A stretch of DNA of 64,000 nt, from assembly GCA_046331665.1 (NCBI GenBank), contig JAXLQK010000032.1, positions 7,477-71,476 on the forward strand, read 5' to 3'. Position 1 is the first letter of the stretch. Each line of letters opens with the position of its first letter. The position numbers were made by a program, and so were the translations under genes. Of the stretch, positions 7,698-17,584 are shown piece by piece. A model generated the notes under the pieces. The model saw only the letters and a program-made list of their open reading frames with translations, was not told where the DNA came from and ran no database searches. The stretch is from CAWBAT01 sp046331665. Its GTDB lineage: Bacteria > Acidobacteriota > Terriglobia > Versatilivoradales > Versatilivoraceae.

Positions 7698-10533
7698 TGG
7701 CTACTTTCCTTGGGGCCGGGAGTTCCAGGACAAAACGCGTTCCTTTCCCCGGGGACGAATCGACGATGATCTTCCCAGAGTGTTCCTGAATGATGCCGTA
7801 ACTCACGGAGAGCCCGAGCCCGGTCCCGCGCCCCAGCTCTTTGGTCGTAAAAAACGGATCGTAAATTTTCTTCAAGTTCTCTTCCGTAATCCCCATCCCC
7901 GTGTCCACAATTTCGACTCGCAAGACCGAGTCGTAATGACACGTCTTGACCAACAATTCGCCTCCCTCCGGCATGGCATCCTTGGCATTAATGAACAAAT
8001 TCAGGAAAACCTGCTGCAATTTTCCCGCATTGCCAAACACCTGGAGGTACGGACTTCCAAATTCCATCTTGATTTTCACTTTGGCTGTCTTGAATTGATG
8101 TTCCAACAGCGAGAGAGTGTCGGTGACCACTCCATTCAATTCCACCAGACTGAATTCGGTTCCGCTGGTTCTCGAGAAGTTCAGCAAACTGTTGACAATC
8201 TCTGAAGCCCGGAAGGATTGCTTCACAATTTTGTCCAAAATCTTCGCCTTCGAATCATCGGGCTGGTATTGCTTATAGAGCATTTGACTGTAGCTGGAGA
8301 TTACGGCCAACGGCGTATTGACCTCGTGAGCGACACCGGCCGCCAGAAGGCCGATCGAAGTAAGCTTCTCGGTCTGAACCAGTTGGTCCTCCAGTTTTAC
8401 TCGTTCTGTCTTGTCGTCGAGGACAAGCATTTGACCGGTAACCCGACCATCCTTCCCGAGCAGGGGCGTCACCGTAATATCTGCCACGATGGATCGTCCA
8501 TTGAGCCACAAGGGATATTTATAGAGGTGAATCCCTTCATACGGAGGAGTCCGGTGATCTTTCATGCGCCTGCGGATGGTTTCAACCAGCGACAAGGGGA
8601 AATGGTCTATCAGGAGCGTGCCCAAGGCCTCCTGTCGCGGGAGATTCGCCAACACCCCCATCCGGGTATTCCAACTTTCGATGCGTTCGTCCAGGCCAAA
8701 GACGAGCACTCCAACACTGATGGATTCGACAATGCTCTCGCTGTAGTCCTTGAGCCGCTGCAGTTCTTCGGCTTTTTCACGGATAGATTCATAGAGCCGG
8801 CTATTCTCAACCGCGATGGCGACATATCCCGCAATCGTTTGCAGCAGCTCTACATCTTCGCTGGTCAGCAGCTGCCCGGAAGTCGTCCGCCCCAATCCAA
8901 TGAACGCAATCGTGTCTCCCTTGGTGACGCAGGGAAGGTAGTAGTTCAAGTCCAGATGGCGCAAGGTCTCATGGAACTCTGAATTCTCGGCGACTAGATT
9001 CTTCAGATTTTCATAAAAGAGGTAACCCTTCGTTAAGGAAGGCCGGTCGGGATTCAGGAACCCGAGATTCGCCATTTCCGCACTCATGAGGAACTGGCTG
9101 ATCCCAAGAGATTTCACGAGATGAAATTTTTCCGGCTCCGCCTCGTTTGCAAGAAAAATTCCTATCTTATCCACAGAAAGTGTCTGGCTGATTCTCTCCA
9201 CCACGAGGTCCAGCAGCTTCCTGAGATGCACTTCCGCACCCAGCGTCTTTCCAAACTCGATCAAGGTCTTTCGATAGTCATAGTGGTCCCGATAGAAATA
9301 CTTGTCGACGCGCGTCTGAATCCAGTTTCGGAGAGGTGAAAAAACAAAGGCGGCCACCACCAGTGAAATAATGACCCAGATTCGGTTGGCCCCGGAAGCT
9401 CGGAAGACTTCACTGACAATTCCAATCAAGACAAAATAAAAGCCAACCACCGCCAAAGACGCCAGAGTCGCCGCGACACCACGCTTGAAAATGATGTCCA
9501 CATCCATCAGACGATATTTGATGATGGCATATCCAAACGTGAGGGGAATCAAGACCAGCGGGAAGACAGAGAGCTCCATCCAAAACGATGGAATCACTCC
9601 ATTCCAGTAAGGAAGCGCGTAGCAGAGGAAAAAAGGCAAAGTCCCAAAGGCCGTACCAATCACAATCCATTTCATCTGCTGGCGCAACGTCTGGCTTTGA
9701 CTCATCCGGTAGGTGTGATAGAGGGCGCACACTCCCAGAACAAAGAAGAGCGCAAAGTGCATCGTGTGGATCTTATCCAGGAAGATCCGAATCTTCAGCG
9801 GAGCTTGAATAAAATTCAGCCCGCCGGAAATGAACAGAATGTGGACCAGCAGCAGAATCAGAGCCGGGAGATAGAGCAGGATGGTTACAAAGGGGAACCG
9901 CTTGAGGCTTTGTTTGTAATCCGGGAAGCTGAGACAAAAATGCAGAAACAGCGGAGGCAGCAGCAGCAAGGCCAAGGCATCAAGCCAATAGATCGTCCAG
10001 TCAAACTCATTCAGCTTGTTCGTATACGAATAGGTGCACATCACAAACGATGCAATGCAAATGGTGTAGAAATGAAAGGCGCCTTTCGCCTGCCAGCGTC
10101 GCTGGAAGATAAAAATTCCGATGAGGAGATAAAGAAATCCGACAATTTCGAGGAAACGTTTGAATCGAAGGTGCGTATCCTGAGGGGAAACAATGAGGGT
10201 GGTACTGATCTGGGCGCCATTCCGTTGAAGACTGTAGGTCGCCTTGGACCAAACACCCAGATCATATAAAATTCTCGTGACGTCGGTCGCCGAATTCGTT
10301 TTGTGGCCATTGATCGAAAGAAGCTGGTCGCCGACCCGTATCCCTGCTCTCTCTCCTGGCCCTTCCTCTTCGACGATTATGGCCTTGAGCACGTGATTCG
10401 AGACCACCCAACCACATCCATCGTCCGGGGTCACATACTTGGCCTTCTGGACACTGTTAATGAGGCCCAAAACGGTTAAGCCCGTGGTGACCAGAACGAT
10501 TAAGGTAGTCTTAAAGCTATATCTGGTAAACAT
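7690..10533 (-). CDS. Membrane histidine kinase: PDZ, multi-TM, GAF, PAS, HisKA, HATPase
   Basis: One signal/TM helix (about 10-30) is followed by a PDZ-like domain (GPGERAGIRVGDQLLSINGH, about 45-115), so this part is extracytoplasmic. Several hydrophobic segments follow (about 125-370), then a GAF domain (about 430-580), a PAS region (about 600-715), HisKA with the phospho-acceptor in AAGVAHEVNTPL (H740 counted from the upstream TTG) and an HATPase domain with DTGMGITEEN and GRGTGLGLSVSYGI. It is the likely partner of the overlapping NtrC-type regulator. The ATG at 10533 is preferred; a TTG at 10545 would add four residues. A sensor PDZ domain suggests detection of exposed protein C-termini in the envelope (inference). 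Confidence 0.9.
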   Translation of the reverse strand: MFTRYSFKTTLIVLVTTGLTVLGLINSVQKAKYVTPDDGCGWVVSNHVLKAIIVEEEGPGERAGIRVGDQLLSINGHKTNSATDVTRILYDLGVWSKATYSLQRNGAQISTTLIVSPQDTHLRFKRFLEIVGFLYLLIGIFIFQRRWQAKGAFHFYTICIASFVMCTYSYTNKLNEFDWTIYWLDALALLLLPPLFLHFCLSFPDYKQSLKRFPFVTILLYLPALILLLVHILFISGGLNFIQAPLKIRIFLDKIHTMHFALFFVLGVCALYHTYRMSQSQTLRQQMKWIVIGTAFGTLPFFLCYALPYWNGVIPSFWMELSVFPLVLIPLTFGYAIIKYRLMDVDIIFKRGVAATLASLAVVGFYFVLIGIVSEVFRASGANRIWVIISLVVAAFVFSPLRNWIQTRVDKYFYRDHYDYRKTLIEFGKTLGAEVHLRKLLDLVVERISQTLSVDKIGIFLANEAEPEKFHLVKSLGISQFLMSAEMANLGFLNPDRPSLTKGYLFYENLKNLVAENSEFHETLRHLDLNYYLPCVTKGDTIAFIGLGRTTSGQLLTSEDVELLQTIAGYVAIAVENSRLYESIREKAEELQRLKDYSESIVESISVGVLVFGLDERIESWNTRMGVLANLPRQEALGTLLIDHFPLSLVETIRRRMKDHRTPPYEGIHLYKYPLWLNGRSIVADITVTPLLGKDGRVTGQMLVLDDKTERVKLEDQLVQTEKLTSIGLLAAGVAHEVNTPLAVISSYSQMLYKQYQPDDSKAKILDKIVKQSFRASEIVNSLLNFSRTSGTEFSLVELNGVVTDTLSLLEHQFKTAKVKIKMEFGSPYLQVFGNAGKLQQVFLNLFINAKDAMPEGGELLVKTCHYDSVLRVEIVDTGMGITEENLKKIYDPFFTTKELGRGTGLGLSVSYGIIQEHSGKIIVDSSPGKGTRFVLELPAPRKVANV

Positions 10534-10692
10534 TTTAGGTAGCAACTCTACGCTTGAATCTTTCTCCTAGAAACGTGCAGTTTTGTTGCCAATGCAAAGA
10601 TTCTTCATTTCAATGCTAAGGCAAACAATATTAAACATTTAGATTCCAATCAGCAGGGCAAATTTTTGCCTTTGGAAGGCGTATACTATTTT

Positions 10693-10711
10693 TCGTATAA
10701 TTTCGATACGA
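10693..10711. promoter_or_regulatory. Inverted repeat TCGTAT-N7-ATACGA upstream of the kinase operon
   Basis: TCGTAT (10693-10698) and ATACGA (10706-10711) are perfect complements with a 7-base spacer. GATAC (10705-10709) also pairs with a GTATC a little downstream. The site is in the 238-base gap upstream of the kinase gene and just downstream of the barrel-protein stop. The same TTTCGTAT half-site recurs at 18056. A regulator-binding role is inferred. Confidence 0.3.
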
Positions 10712-10771
10712 TAAACTGTATCAAAAAGATAGATATAAAGTTACATTGAAACGTCAGATCGGATGGAAAAT

Positions 10772-12478
10772 CTAGAATTTGAGCATCAAGCCCCCACGCA
10801 TTGAGCGTGCAGGTTGCAAAAACTCAATCCGCCGAATGTAGGGAGAAAGGGAGGATTCAAGGTTGTTTTTGGCAAGGAGGTTTCTCACGTCGAATTGCGC
10901 TTCGAGTTTACCTGGAATGAATTTCCCGACATACGGTATGGCTTGGGCGAAGGTAATACTGATTCCGGGTGATGCGGAGTCAAATGTGTCTTGATAGGGA
11001 TCGATCAGGGTAATCGAGTCACCGGAGACCCAACGATACATCGCAGAGATGTAGGTGCCTGATGATGGGATCTGCGTTCGAACATTGGCCGTCAGCACGT
11101 GGAAATTCTGATTTTGTGAGAACCCGTTGACCCACGGGCCGAGCGTCATTCCGCCTCCGTAGGTATATCCGAACAGTCCTTCCAAATGAGGGGAGACACG
11201 GCGCTGATAGGTAATTCGAGTTCCTCGATTACAATAGGCTGGGTCCCCCGAATTGCTCATCATCCCGTAAGACGCATAGGGTGACAGCGAATCCGCATAA
11301 TACCCGACCATAACCCGCGAAGAGGGATTGAGTTCTTGTTCTGCACTATATTCCGTATGAACGATACGACTCGTCCCCAAGCTCAATGGATACCCATATT
11401 CATGCTGGAACGGCATGGCGAGGGTGACCGTTTTTCCTTCTTCCACATCCACGGTCTTTTCAAGGTGGGGCAGTGACGAGGTTCGCAGATAAGAGACTGT
11501 CGTCTTTGAGGTCGGCTTATAGCGAGCCCCGAGTTTTGGTCTGACCCGCGGAGAGTTGGCCGCCGGATCCGACAACTGAATCTCTGTGCCATACAGCAGG
11601 GACAGGCGAAATGGCAGTCGTATTTCGTCCTGGAGCTCCAGGTTGTACACGCTGATGCGTCCGGCCGAACGATCCAACACTGGAGTATAAGAATTAGGCA
11701 AATAAGGCAGGACTCCCATGCTGAGCCGAATTGAGGAACTCCGGAACCCGTTGGCATCTCCGAGTCGAATCATCGAATCCACTTCGGCATAGCCGGAGCC
11801 CGAAACGGCACCTGCCAGTACGAGGCTTGTGTTCTGGTTAATCTGTTTGGCAATCGTGAAATCAGTGAAGGTGCTTCCAACACTTGCCGCGTCCGGGTCC
11901 GCATCATACGACGCGGCGTAGACGCGAACCGTCCCGCGAATCCCCGATCCTGAGTGAGAAGCCTCATTGGATTCACCCGAGGGGGCCGAACCAGATTCGT
12001 CTTTCGAATCCGACTCAAAGACACGCAGGATGGGGCGGGTCGAGGAAGCGGTGCGCAAAACAGATTCGATATCCTCTTTTTCTACGTCCGCAGCGCCCGG
12101 TTCTTGGGAGACGCCAAGGATTGACTGGAGATATAAGCTCTCGAGAGTCAGATTCAGGCTGGCAATCTTGTCAGCCACAATATTAATCCCTGAGCGAATG
12201 AGCGGCGGGTAGCTCGCGGCACTCACTTTCAGCGAATAGAGGCCGGGAAGCAATCCCTCCATTTGGAATCGCCCCATGCTGTCAGTCATGACGGTCTTTA
12301 CCACTTTGGAATTAAACCGCCCTTCCAGCAGCATGACCGCAATGCCATGCAGAGGCGTGCCGTGCGAATCCTGGATCAATCCAGAGAGTCCTCCCTTCAA
12401 GGATCCCGCCTGCGCTGTACTGCCAAGCGGGAAGAGGGAGAAAACCAGGATCACCCAACTCAACTTGAAATTTCGCAT
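10772..12478 (-). CDS. Outer-membrane beta-barrel protein with N-terminal carboxypeptidase-regulatory domain
   Basis: A signal peptide (MRNFKLSWVILVFSLFPLG, cleavage near AQA-GS) precedes one carboxypeptidase-regulatory Ig-fold (LSGLIQDSHGTPLHGIAVML to about residue 105), a Ser/Glu-rich linker, and a C-terminal region of alternating residues typical of a beta barrel that ends in Phe (GGLMLKF). It resembles a TonB-receptor barrel but I see no plug domain, so a transporter role is uncertain. The start at 12478 is chosen over an in-frame ATG at 12505 because GAGG lies five bases upstream and the signal peptide begins there. It is 18 bases or so downstream of the GWxTD gene on the same strand, so the two are likely co-transcribed. 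Confidence 0.75.
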   Translation of the reverse strand: MRNFKLSWVILVFSLFPLGSTAQAGSLKGGLSGLIQDSHGTPLHGIAVMLLEGRFNSKVVKTVMTDSMGRFQMEGLLPGLYSLKVSAASYPPLIRSGINIVADKIASLNLTLESLYLQSILGVSQEPGAADVEKEDIESVLRTASSTRPILRVFESDSKDESGSAPSGESNEASHSGSGIRGTVRVYAASYDADPDAASVGSTFTDFTIAKQINQNTSLVLAGAVSGSGYAEVDSMIRLGDANGFRSSSIRLSMGVLPYLPNSYTPVLDRSAGRISVYNLELQDEIRLPFRLSLLYGTEIQLSDPAANSPRVRPKLGARYKPTSKTTVSYLRTSSLPHLEKTVDVEEGKTVTLAMPFQHEYGYPLSLGTSRIVHTEYSAEQELNPSSRVMVGYYADSLSPYASYGMMSNSGDPAYCNRGTRITYQRRVSPHLEGLFGYTYGGGMTLGPWVNGFSQNQNFHVLTANVRTQIPSSGTYISAMYRWVSGDSITLIDPYQDTFDSASPGISITFAQAIPYVGKFIPGKLEAQFDVRNLLAKNNLESSLSPYIRRIEFLQPARSMRGGLMLKF

Positions 12479-12523
12479 GAATCCTCGGTTAAAAAAAAGG
12501 TCCATACGGTTGAAGAGGAAAGG

Positions 12524-14161
12524 CTACCGAACCTGAAATTTGGCAACGGGGGAGATGGTACGCTTGCTTAAATTGTCCGTGACACTGACCACGAGACTGT
12601 ACTGACCGGGCTCCAGATCTTTGAGAGGATACAATTTTTCCAAAGTCATCTGCTGGGCTGCACCCGCCAGTTTATCCTGATCTTCGGCAAACCGTGCAAT
12701 CTCTTTGTCGCCCTTCTTGAGGGAATATTCAATCGTCGCGGAGGGCTTTTTCGTCTTTTCATCGATGTCGAGATTATAAACCTGGAAGTAGATTCCCATG
12801 GTTTGGGTTCGATTGAAGACGTCGTTCACATTCGGCAGGATTTTGGAACTGCCGATAATGAACTGGCCGGCTGCGGTCTGCTTCAGCGAGAGCTTTTCAA
12901 TATTGTCCGCCAGGATAATGCTGCTGGTGGACAACTTGTCTTCTTCATATTTGGGAACGGTGAACCCGCGGTAGATGGTGCCGACGTTGCCGCTGTTCAA
13001 ATCCTTCAAAACGAGTTCAAGCTTGTAGAGTCCTGAATGCAGGGGAAGGGATTTCTGATAGAGAGATCGCTTCTCGAGCGCCTGCTTGAATAATGAATCC
13101 GGGACATCCTGCGCGACAACATCCTCGAAAACTTGAACCACTCGACCGGTGATCGTGGTCACACGGCCAAAGATGTTGACCTGGGCGCGCTGCACGCCTT
13201 CCTTGTTCTGAAAGGTCATGTCCTTGTTATAGATCTGAACGGTAATGGGCGTCAGCACCGTGTCTTCGGTGATCTTGATGAAGTCCGTTCGATACTCGAA
13301 GGGCATCATGTTATACGAGAGCTTCGTATTGACGACCGTCTCCAGGTCCTTGAACTTAACCTGAGGGGGCTTCTGCAGAGCGACGTACTGCTGCAGTCGA
13401 GTGAACGGATTGTACTGTTGCCCCGCAGAACCTCCAATCGGGGCACCAATCGTCATTCCGTCTCCTCGGGTAAAGCGCTGCGCCTTCGTCGACATCCCCA
13501 TCTGTTCAAGGTACGTCAAACCGGCGTTGGGAACGTTTAACAAGGCATCTTTCTCACCTGGATCCAGGGCCATGTGATATTCGCCCGTCATCGACTTATC
13601 AACAAACTCGATCATGACCTCGTTGCCAAGATTCGGTCCCTCCAGATATCGATAGCGCCAGACTTCAAAGGGGTAGGTCGAAGTTTCTCCGCCACCTTCT
13701 TCCGCAGGGCGCTGGTACGGTCCGCCGCTGGGGTGGGAATCAATTTCATCCGGCGGTCCCCACGTGATATAAATTCGCCCGCGATCGGTTTTCCAGCCTG
13801 GCCATCCCGAAGCAAAACGCTCATTGGCGTAAGCGATACGGCGGTAGTGTTCGTCCTTAAATTCATTCTCGACCGTATCCGGCGACGGATCCCGGCGCAG
13901 CCAGAATTGTTCAATAAACTGGTAGCGCTCCTCGTCAGTGGTCAATCGCTTGTAGGCTGCTCGCTCCTCATCCGTAATAATGTAGAGGACATCCTCATTC
14001 AGCCATTTTTTCAGGTACTGATCGGAGGTTTCCATCCGCAGCGATTTTTCTTTATTCTTATCGCGCTTGCTGTTGTCACCTGCCGACAAAGAAAGTGAGA
14101 GAACAGTAATGAACAGCATACCGAATCCAGTGATCCTTCGGAAATTTGTATTTGTTCTCAT
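12524..14161 (-). CDS. GWxTD domain-containing secreted protein
   Basis: The 545-residue protein has an N-terminal hydrophobic signal (about residues 10-28, FGMLFITVLSLSLSAG) and the GWxTD signature at 122-126 (GWKTD) in the usual context ASGWPGWKTDRGRIYITWG. Upstream, YLKKWLNEDVLYIITDEERAAY and QFWLRRDPSPDT are typical of the family. The C-terminal half reads as beta-sandwich repeats ending in VSVTDNLSKRTISP. GWxTD proteins are common and often multi-copy in Acidobacteriota; their function is unknown. The gene lies between two outer-membrane protein genes on the same strand, which suggests an envelope role (inference). Confidence 0.88.
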   Translation of the reverse strand: MRTNTNFRRITGFGMLFITVLSLSLSAGDNSKRDKNKEKSLRMETSDQYLKKWLNEDVLYIITDEERAAYKRLTTDEERYQFIEQFWLRRDPSPDTVENEFKDEHYRRIAYANERFASGWPGWKTDRGRIYITWGPPDEIDSHPSGGPYQRPAEEGGGETSTYPFEVWRYRYLEGPNLGNEVMIEFVDKSMTGEYHMALDPGEKDALLNVPNAGLTYLEQMGMSTKAQRFTRGDGMTIGAPIGGSAGQQYNPFTRLQQYVALQKPPQVKFKDLETVVNTKLSYNMMPFEYRTDFIKITEDTVLTPITVQIYNKDMTFQNKEGVQRAQVNIFGRVTTITGRVVQVFEDVVAQDVPDSLFKQALEKRSLYQKSLPLHSGLYKLELVLKDLNSGNVGTIYRGFTVPKYEEDKLSTSSIILADNIEKLSLKQTAAGQFIIGSSKILPNVNDVFNRTQTMGIYFQVYNLDIDEKTKKPSATIEYSLKKGDKEIARFAEDQDKLAGAAQQMTLEKLYPLKDLEPGQYSLVVSVTDNLSKRTISPVAKFQVR

Positions 14162-14263
14162 AGACTTAACCTTCTCAATCTTGGTCGATTGGATGACGGA
14201 GGAGGGAATTTTTTGAACCTTATCACGAAAACATTATAAATCACCATCCTTGGGAGTCAACCG

Positions 14264-14295
14264 CAAAAAAAGGATGGGCCTTTCGGCCCATCCTT
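14264..14295 (-). terminator. Rho-independent terminator after the TonB receptor gene
   Basis: A perfect 11-bp stem, AAGGATGGGCC (14270-14280) and GGCCCATCCTT (14285-14295), with a 4-base loop is followed on the minus strand by a run of T (A-tract at 14264-14270). It lies about 90 bases past the receptor stop and before the GWxTD gene, so the receptor is probably a separate transcript from the two genes that follow. Confidence 0.9.
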
Positions 14296-14383
14296 AACCC
14301 GTAAAGTGTCAAATCCTGAATGACGCTGGCTCTCAAAGGTGCAACCCGCACGATATGGGAGCCCCTTCAAGTCCCTTCGCCCT

Positions 14384-17300
14384 CTAAAAGATAAATTTGA
14401 CCCCCAGCCTGGCGGAAAATCCCGGATTGAAAAGGTCATAGAACCCATACGTTGGATCAACCGCCCAGTTCTTTGTAGGATCCAAGGAATTGGGATCGGC
14501 CCCGGCTTTGAGGTTTGCCGGAAGATAGTCAGCTGAATGTTGAGCGTAATCGGTTTGGGCCAACAAATTATGCCAATTATAACCATTGAGCAGATTCGTT
14601 TGGCTCAAATCTATCGCCGAACTGGCGTCCCGATAACGGGTGACAATGTTTTGTTGATAGCGGGCGGTTTTCTGGTTGAAGAGGTTGATGATATTGAATT
14701 CGAAATGCAACCTCCTCACCTCCCCTAGTTTGATGTCTTGAGCAATCAGGAGATTGGTGCTATTCAAGAAGGGCAAACGGCCCGCATCTGCACGCCCATT
14801 GACCATGATAGGAATCTGGTTTTGTTCCTCAACACGAGTCGTAATGGGGGTGCCGCTGCCCGCATAAAGGTTAGCCCCGACCTGTGTTCCCCACTTGAAT
14901 TCATAGGACCCGTAAACCTTGAAGACATGAGGACGATCCGTCTCGAGACGTCCATACAAAAATTGTCCGGTCGAGTCGAACATCACGAGATCGGCATCAT
15001 AATCCCGGTTGGCGTTACCGCCTGGGCGAGCCGTAAAGGTGAAAGGAGTTTGAGATGCTGTCCAGGTGTTATTGGGAAGGCCGCCGGCAACAACTTCATC
15101 CGTACTGCTTAATCCTGCGTAGTTCCCCCACAACCGGCTGTAAGTATAATTGGCTCCCAGGAACCAACTATTGCTGAACCGGCGGTTCACGGAAAGTTCC
15201 ATGGCGTCGTATTTCCGGGTGGGTATTGGCATGGGGAAGTCCGGAGTGATTCCGTAATGGTTTGTTTCCATGGCAAACCGACCGTAACCGGGATTGCCCT
15301 CTGTGTACGTCTCATTCCCATCCACCAGCCGCCCGATATCTTCGATGGTATTGTTCATCCGTGTACCGACATAGTGAGCAGACAAGACCCAATTGGTCTT
15401 GAATTCCCACTCGGTCCCGATCACAAAATTGTCAACCCACATCGGCTTGATCCCAGGATCGAGGGAGTCAGGACCGAATTGCGGGACGCGATGATCCTGA
15501 TAAGAACCCGGCACCGGCGACCACAGATTCCGGCCCTGCAGGTTGTTCAAGCCCAGGGAGAAAATGTCCAGCGTATCGAGGGAGTACCACCATTCCTTCC
15601 AGGTGTCTCCACCGAAGGAGCCGCGCACCAACTCATACTTGGTCCAGTCGAAATAGCGCCCCCAGGCTCCAAAGATTTTCATCTTGCCGTTGCCAAACAG
15701 GTCGTAACTGGCTCCCAACCGTGGGGCCAACTTGGCGCCAAAACCAAAATTAAAGGCATAATTCTTGACATCCCTATAAAAGGACGGAATCGTCTCGTTT
15801 TCGGTGCGCAGGCCCAGGCTTAACGTCAATCGAGGATGGATGCGCCACTGGTCCTGGAGGAAGACATTCCAGATTCCGCCGCCGGCCGAACCTGACGTGC
15901 CAATCTGCCGGACGCGGTAATATCCATATTCCCCGCGGTCGGTGAGGTGGGTATATGGACTCGTGTAAGACCGATCCCAATAAATGGCAACGTTATAGCC
16001 CCCCTGATAATTCACATCCATCTTGTTCACAAGCCGCTGGTAGCCAAACCCCGCCTTCAGGTTATGCAGGCCTTTCATGACGAAGGTCTTGCTGTAGTCA
16101 GCTTGCCCGAAGGCGCGGCTGGTGACATCGTAATTGGAAACTTCTGTCAGCGGCACGTTGAAATAACCGCTCGGCTGCTGCAGTTCAGTCGGGATCGCGA
16201 AGGGCAGACCAACTCCCGACACATTGTACCGGGTCTGATGCAGGGACGGAGCATTAGTGTCCTTATAATTGTCCCAGAAATAGCCGCCCCGGAAGCTGAT
16301 CAAACTGGTGGGCGTCAGAGTAACGTCGACGGACCCTGTAAAGTTGTTCTTGGGCAGGTACCATCCCTGGGCTCGGTTCGTTTCAAGAGCCGACTCGGAG
16401 CTTAAACTGCAGTTGTCGCAGTAACCCGTGAAGTTGGGCAGTAGACCCGTTCGTTTGGTCGAGGTATACAACCAGGAAAAATTGGAATTGATGCGCGACG
16501 TCGGAGTCCAGGAGAGCTTGTTGAAAACATAATAATTGTTGGTATTACTATAGAACGTGCTTGGAGTTGCTCCACTATCGAGCAGGATATTTTGCGTCCG
16601 CCGACTCCATTGCGGGCTGAAGGCGGTAAAGAAAAAGAGCTTGTTCTTGATGATCGGACCGCCTATCGTACCCCCCACTTCATTGACATGATCCTGTATT
16701 TTGTTGTCCTGGAAATAGGTGGTCGCAAGTTCACCCACCGGGTCGGTAAGGAGCCTTTGAGTCGGCAATGCGTTGTACGGAGAACCGCTGTTGTACCAAT
16801 ACACATTTCCGTGGAATTGATTGCCGCCCGTCTTGGTTACGGCACTGATCACACCTCCTAATGCACCCCCATATTCTGCCTGAATCCCGGAGGTTTTCAC
16901 CTGCACTTCCTGGAGGAATTCATAAACTGCATCCTGTCGGGAATCGCCGTTGATGACGCCGGTCACTGACACGCCATCTATAGTAAACTGATTCTCCGCG
17001 GCGCTGGCACCGTTTACCTGAATGCCGCCTTCAATCGCCCCTGTGTTAACGGATGGCGAGGTTACGGCCACATCCTGATAAGAACGGGCTTTGGGCATGC
17101 GATCAAATTCCTCGGCAGTCACGTCATGGGCTACGGTAGTGGCAAAGGTATCAATCAGCGGTGATCCCCCCTCAGAGACTTGGACCGCGACCTCCAAAGT
17201 TCCCACTTGCAAGGTCACATCGACCGTCAGAGTCTTGCCCAAAATCAAATTGATGTCCGGGTACTCGTACTTTGTAAACCCTTGCATTTCCGCGGTAAGA

Positions 17301-17584
17301 CTGTACCGGCCCGGTTCCAAATCCCGCAGGACGTAGATGCCATCAGTGGCAGATTGGGTTACGGTCGTACGATTGGTGGTCTTATTCGTCGCGGTTAATT
17401 TTGCCAACGGAAGGACTGCACCAGAAGTGTCCTTCACCGTTCCTTGAATAGTGCCGGACTTTTCCTGTGAAAACAGGTCCTGGCACGTGAAAACACCTAA
17501 CGCTAAAATTAGCATCAAGGTTCCCGCCAATAGCCGGTAGCCTCTATGAATCAAGCCATCATATCCAGCTGCGTTGATTCTCAT
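14384..17584 (-). CDS. TonB-dependent receptor with carboxypeptidase-regulatory domain
   Basis: A signal sequence (about 15-40) precedes a carboxypeptidase-regulatory domain (GTIQGTVKDTSGAVLPLA, about 43-130), a plug domain (about 135-260, with VNGASAAENQFTIDGVSVTG) and a large 22-strand-type barrel that ends ARLGVKFIF with the terminal Phe expected of outer-membrane barrels. The 1066-residue length and the domain order match the Acidobacteriota 'Oar-like' receptors. The substrate cannot be read from sequence; the family often takes up oligosaccharides or other large ligands. The start has AAGGAG eight bases upstream. It is followed by a strong terminator and preceded by a long 832-base leader region. 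Confidence 0.92.
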   Translation of the reverse strand: MRINAAGYDGLIHRGYRLLAGTLMLILALGVFTCQDLFSQEKSGTIQGTVKDTSGAVLPLAKLTATNKTTNRTTVTQSATDGIYVLRDLEPGRYSLTAEMQGFTKYEYPDINLILGKTLTVDVTLQVGTLEVAVQVSEGGSPLIDTFATTVAHDVTAEEFDRMPKARSYQDVAVTSPSVNTGAIEGGIQVNGASAAENQFTIDGVSVTGVINGDSRQDAVYEFLQEVQVKTSGIQAEYGGALGGVISAVTKTGGNQFHGNVYWYNSGSPYNALPTQRLLTDPVGELATTYFQDNKIQDHVNEVGGTIGGPIIKNKLFFFTAFSPQWSRRTQNILLDSGATPSTFYSNTNNYYVFNKLSWTPTSRINSNFSWLYTSTKRTGLLPNFTGYCDNCSLSSESALETNRAQGWYLPKNNFTGSVDVTLTPTSLISFRGGYFWDNYKDTNAPSLHQTRYNVSGVGLPFAIPTELQQPSGYFNVPLTEVSNYDVTSRAFGQADYSKTFVMKGLHNLKAGFGYQRLVNKMDVNYQGGYNVAIYWDRSYTSPYTHLTDRGEYGYYRVRQIGTSGSAGGGIWNVFLQDQWRIHPRLTLSLGLRTENETIPSFYRDVKNYAFNFGFGAKLAPRLGASYDLFGNGKMKIFGAWGRYFDWTKYELVRGSFGGDTWKEWWYSLDTLDIFSLGLNNLQGRNLWSPVPGSYQDHRVPQFGPDSLDPGIKPMWVDNFVIGTEWEFKTNWVLSAHYVGTRMNNTIEDIGRLVDGNETYTEGNPGYGRFAMETNHYGITPDFPMPIPTRKYDAMELSVNRRFSNSWFLGANYTYSRLWGNYAGLSSTDEVVAGGLPNNTWTASQTPFTFTARPGGNANRDYDADLVMFDSTGQFLYGRLETDRPHVFKVYGSYEFKWGTQVGANLYAGSGTPITTRVEEQNQIPIMVNGRADAGRLPFLNSTNLLIAQDIKLGEVRRLHFEFNIINLFNQKTARYQQNIVTRYRDASSAIDLSQTNLLNGYNWHNLLAQTDYAQHSADYLPANLKAGADPNSLDPTKNWAVDPTYGFYDLFNPGFSARLGVKFIF

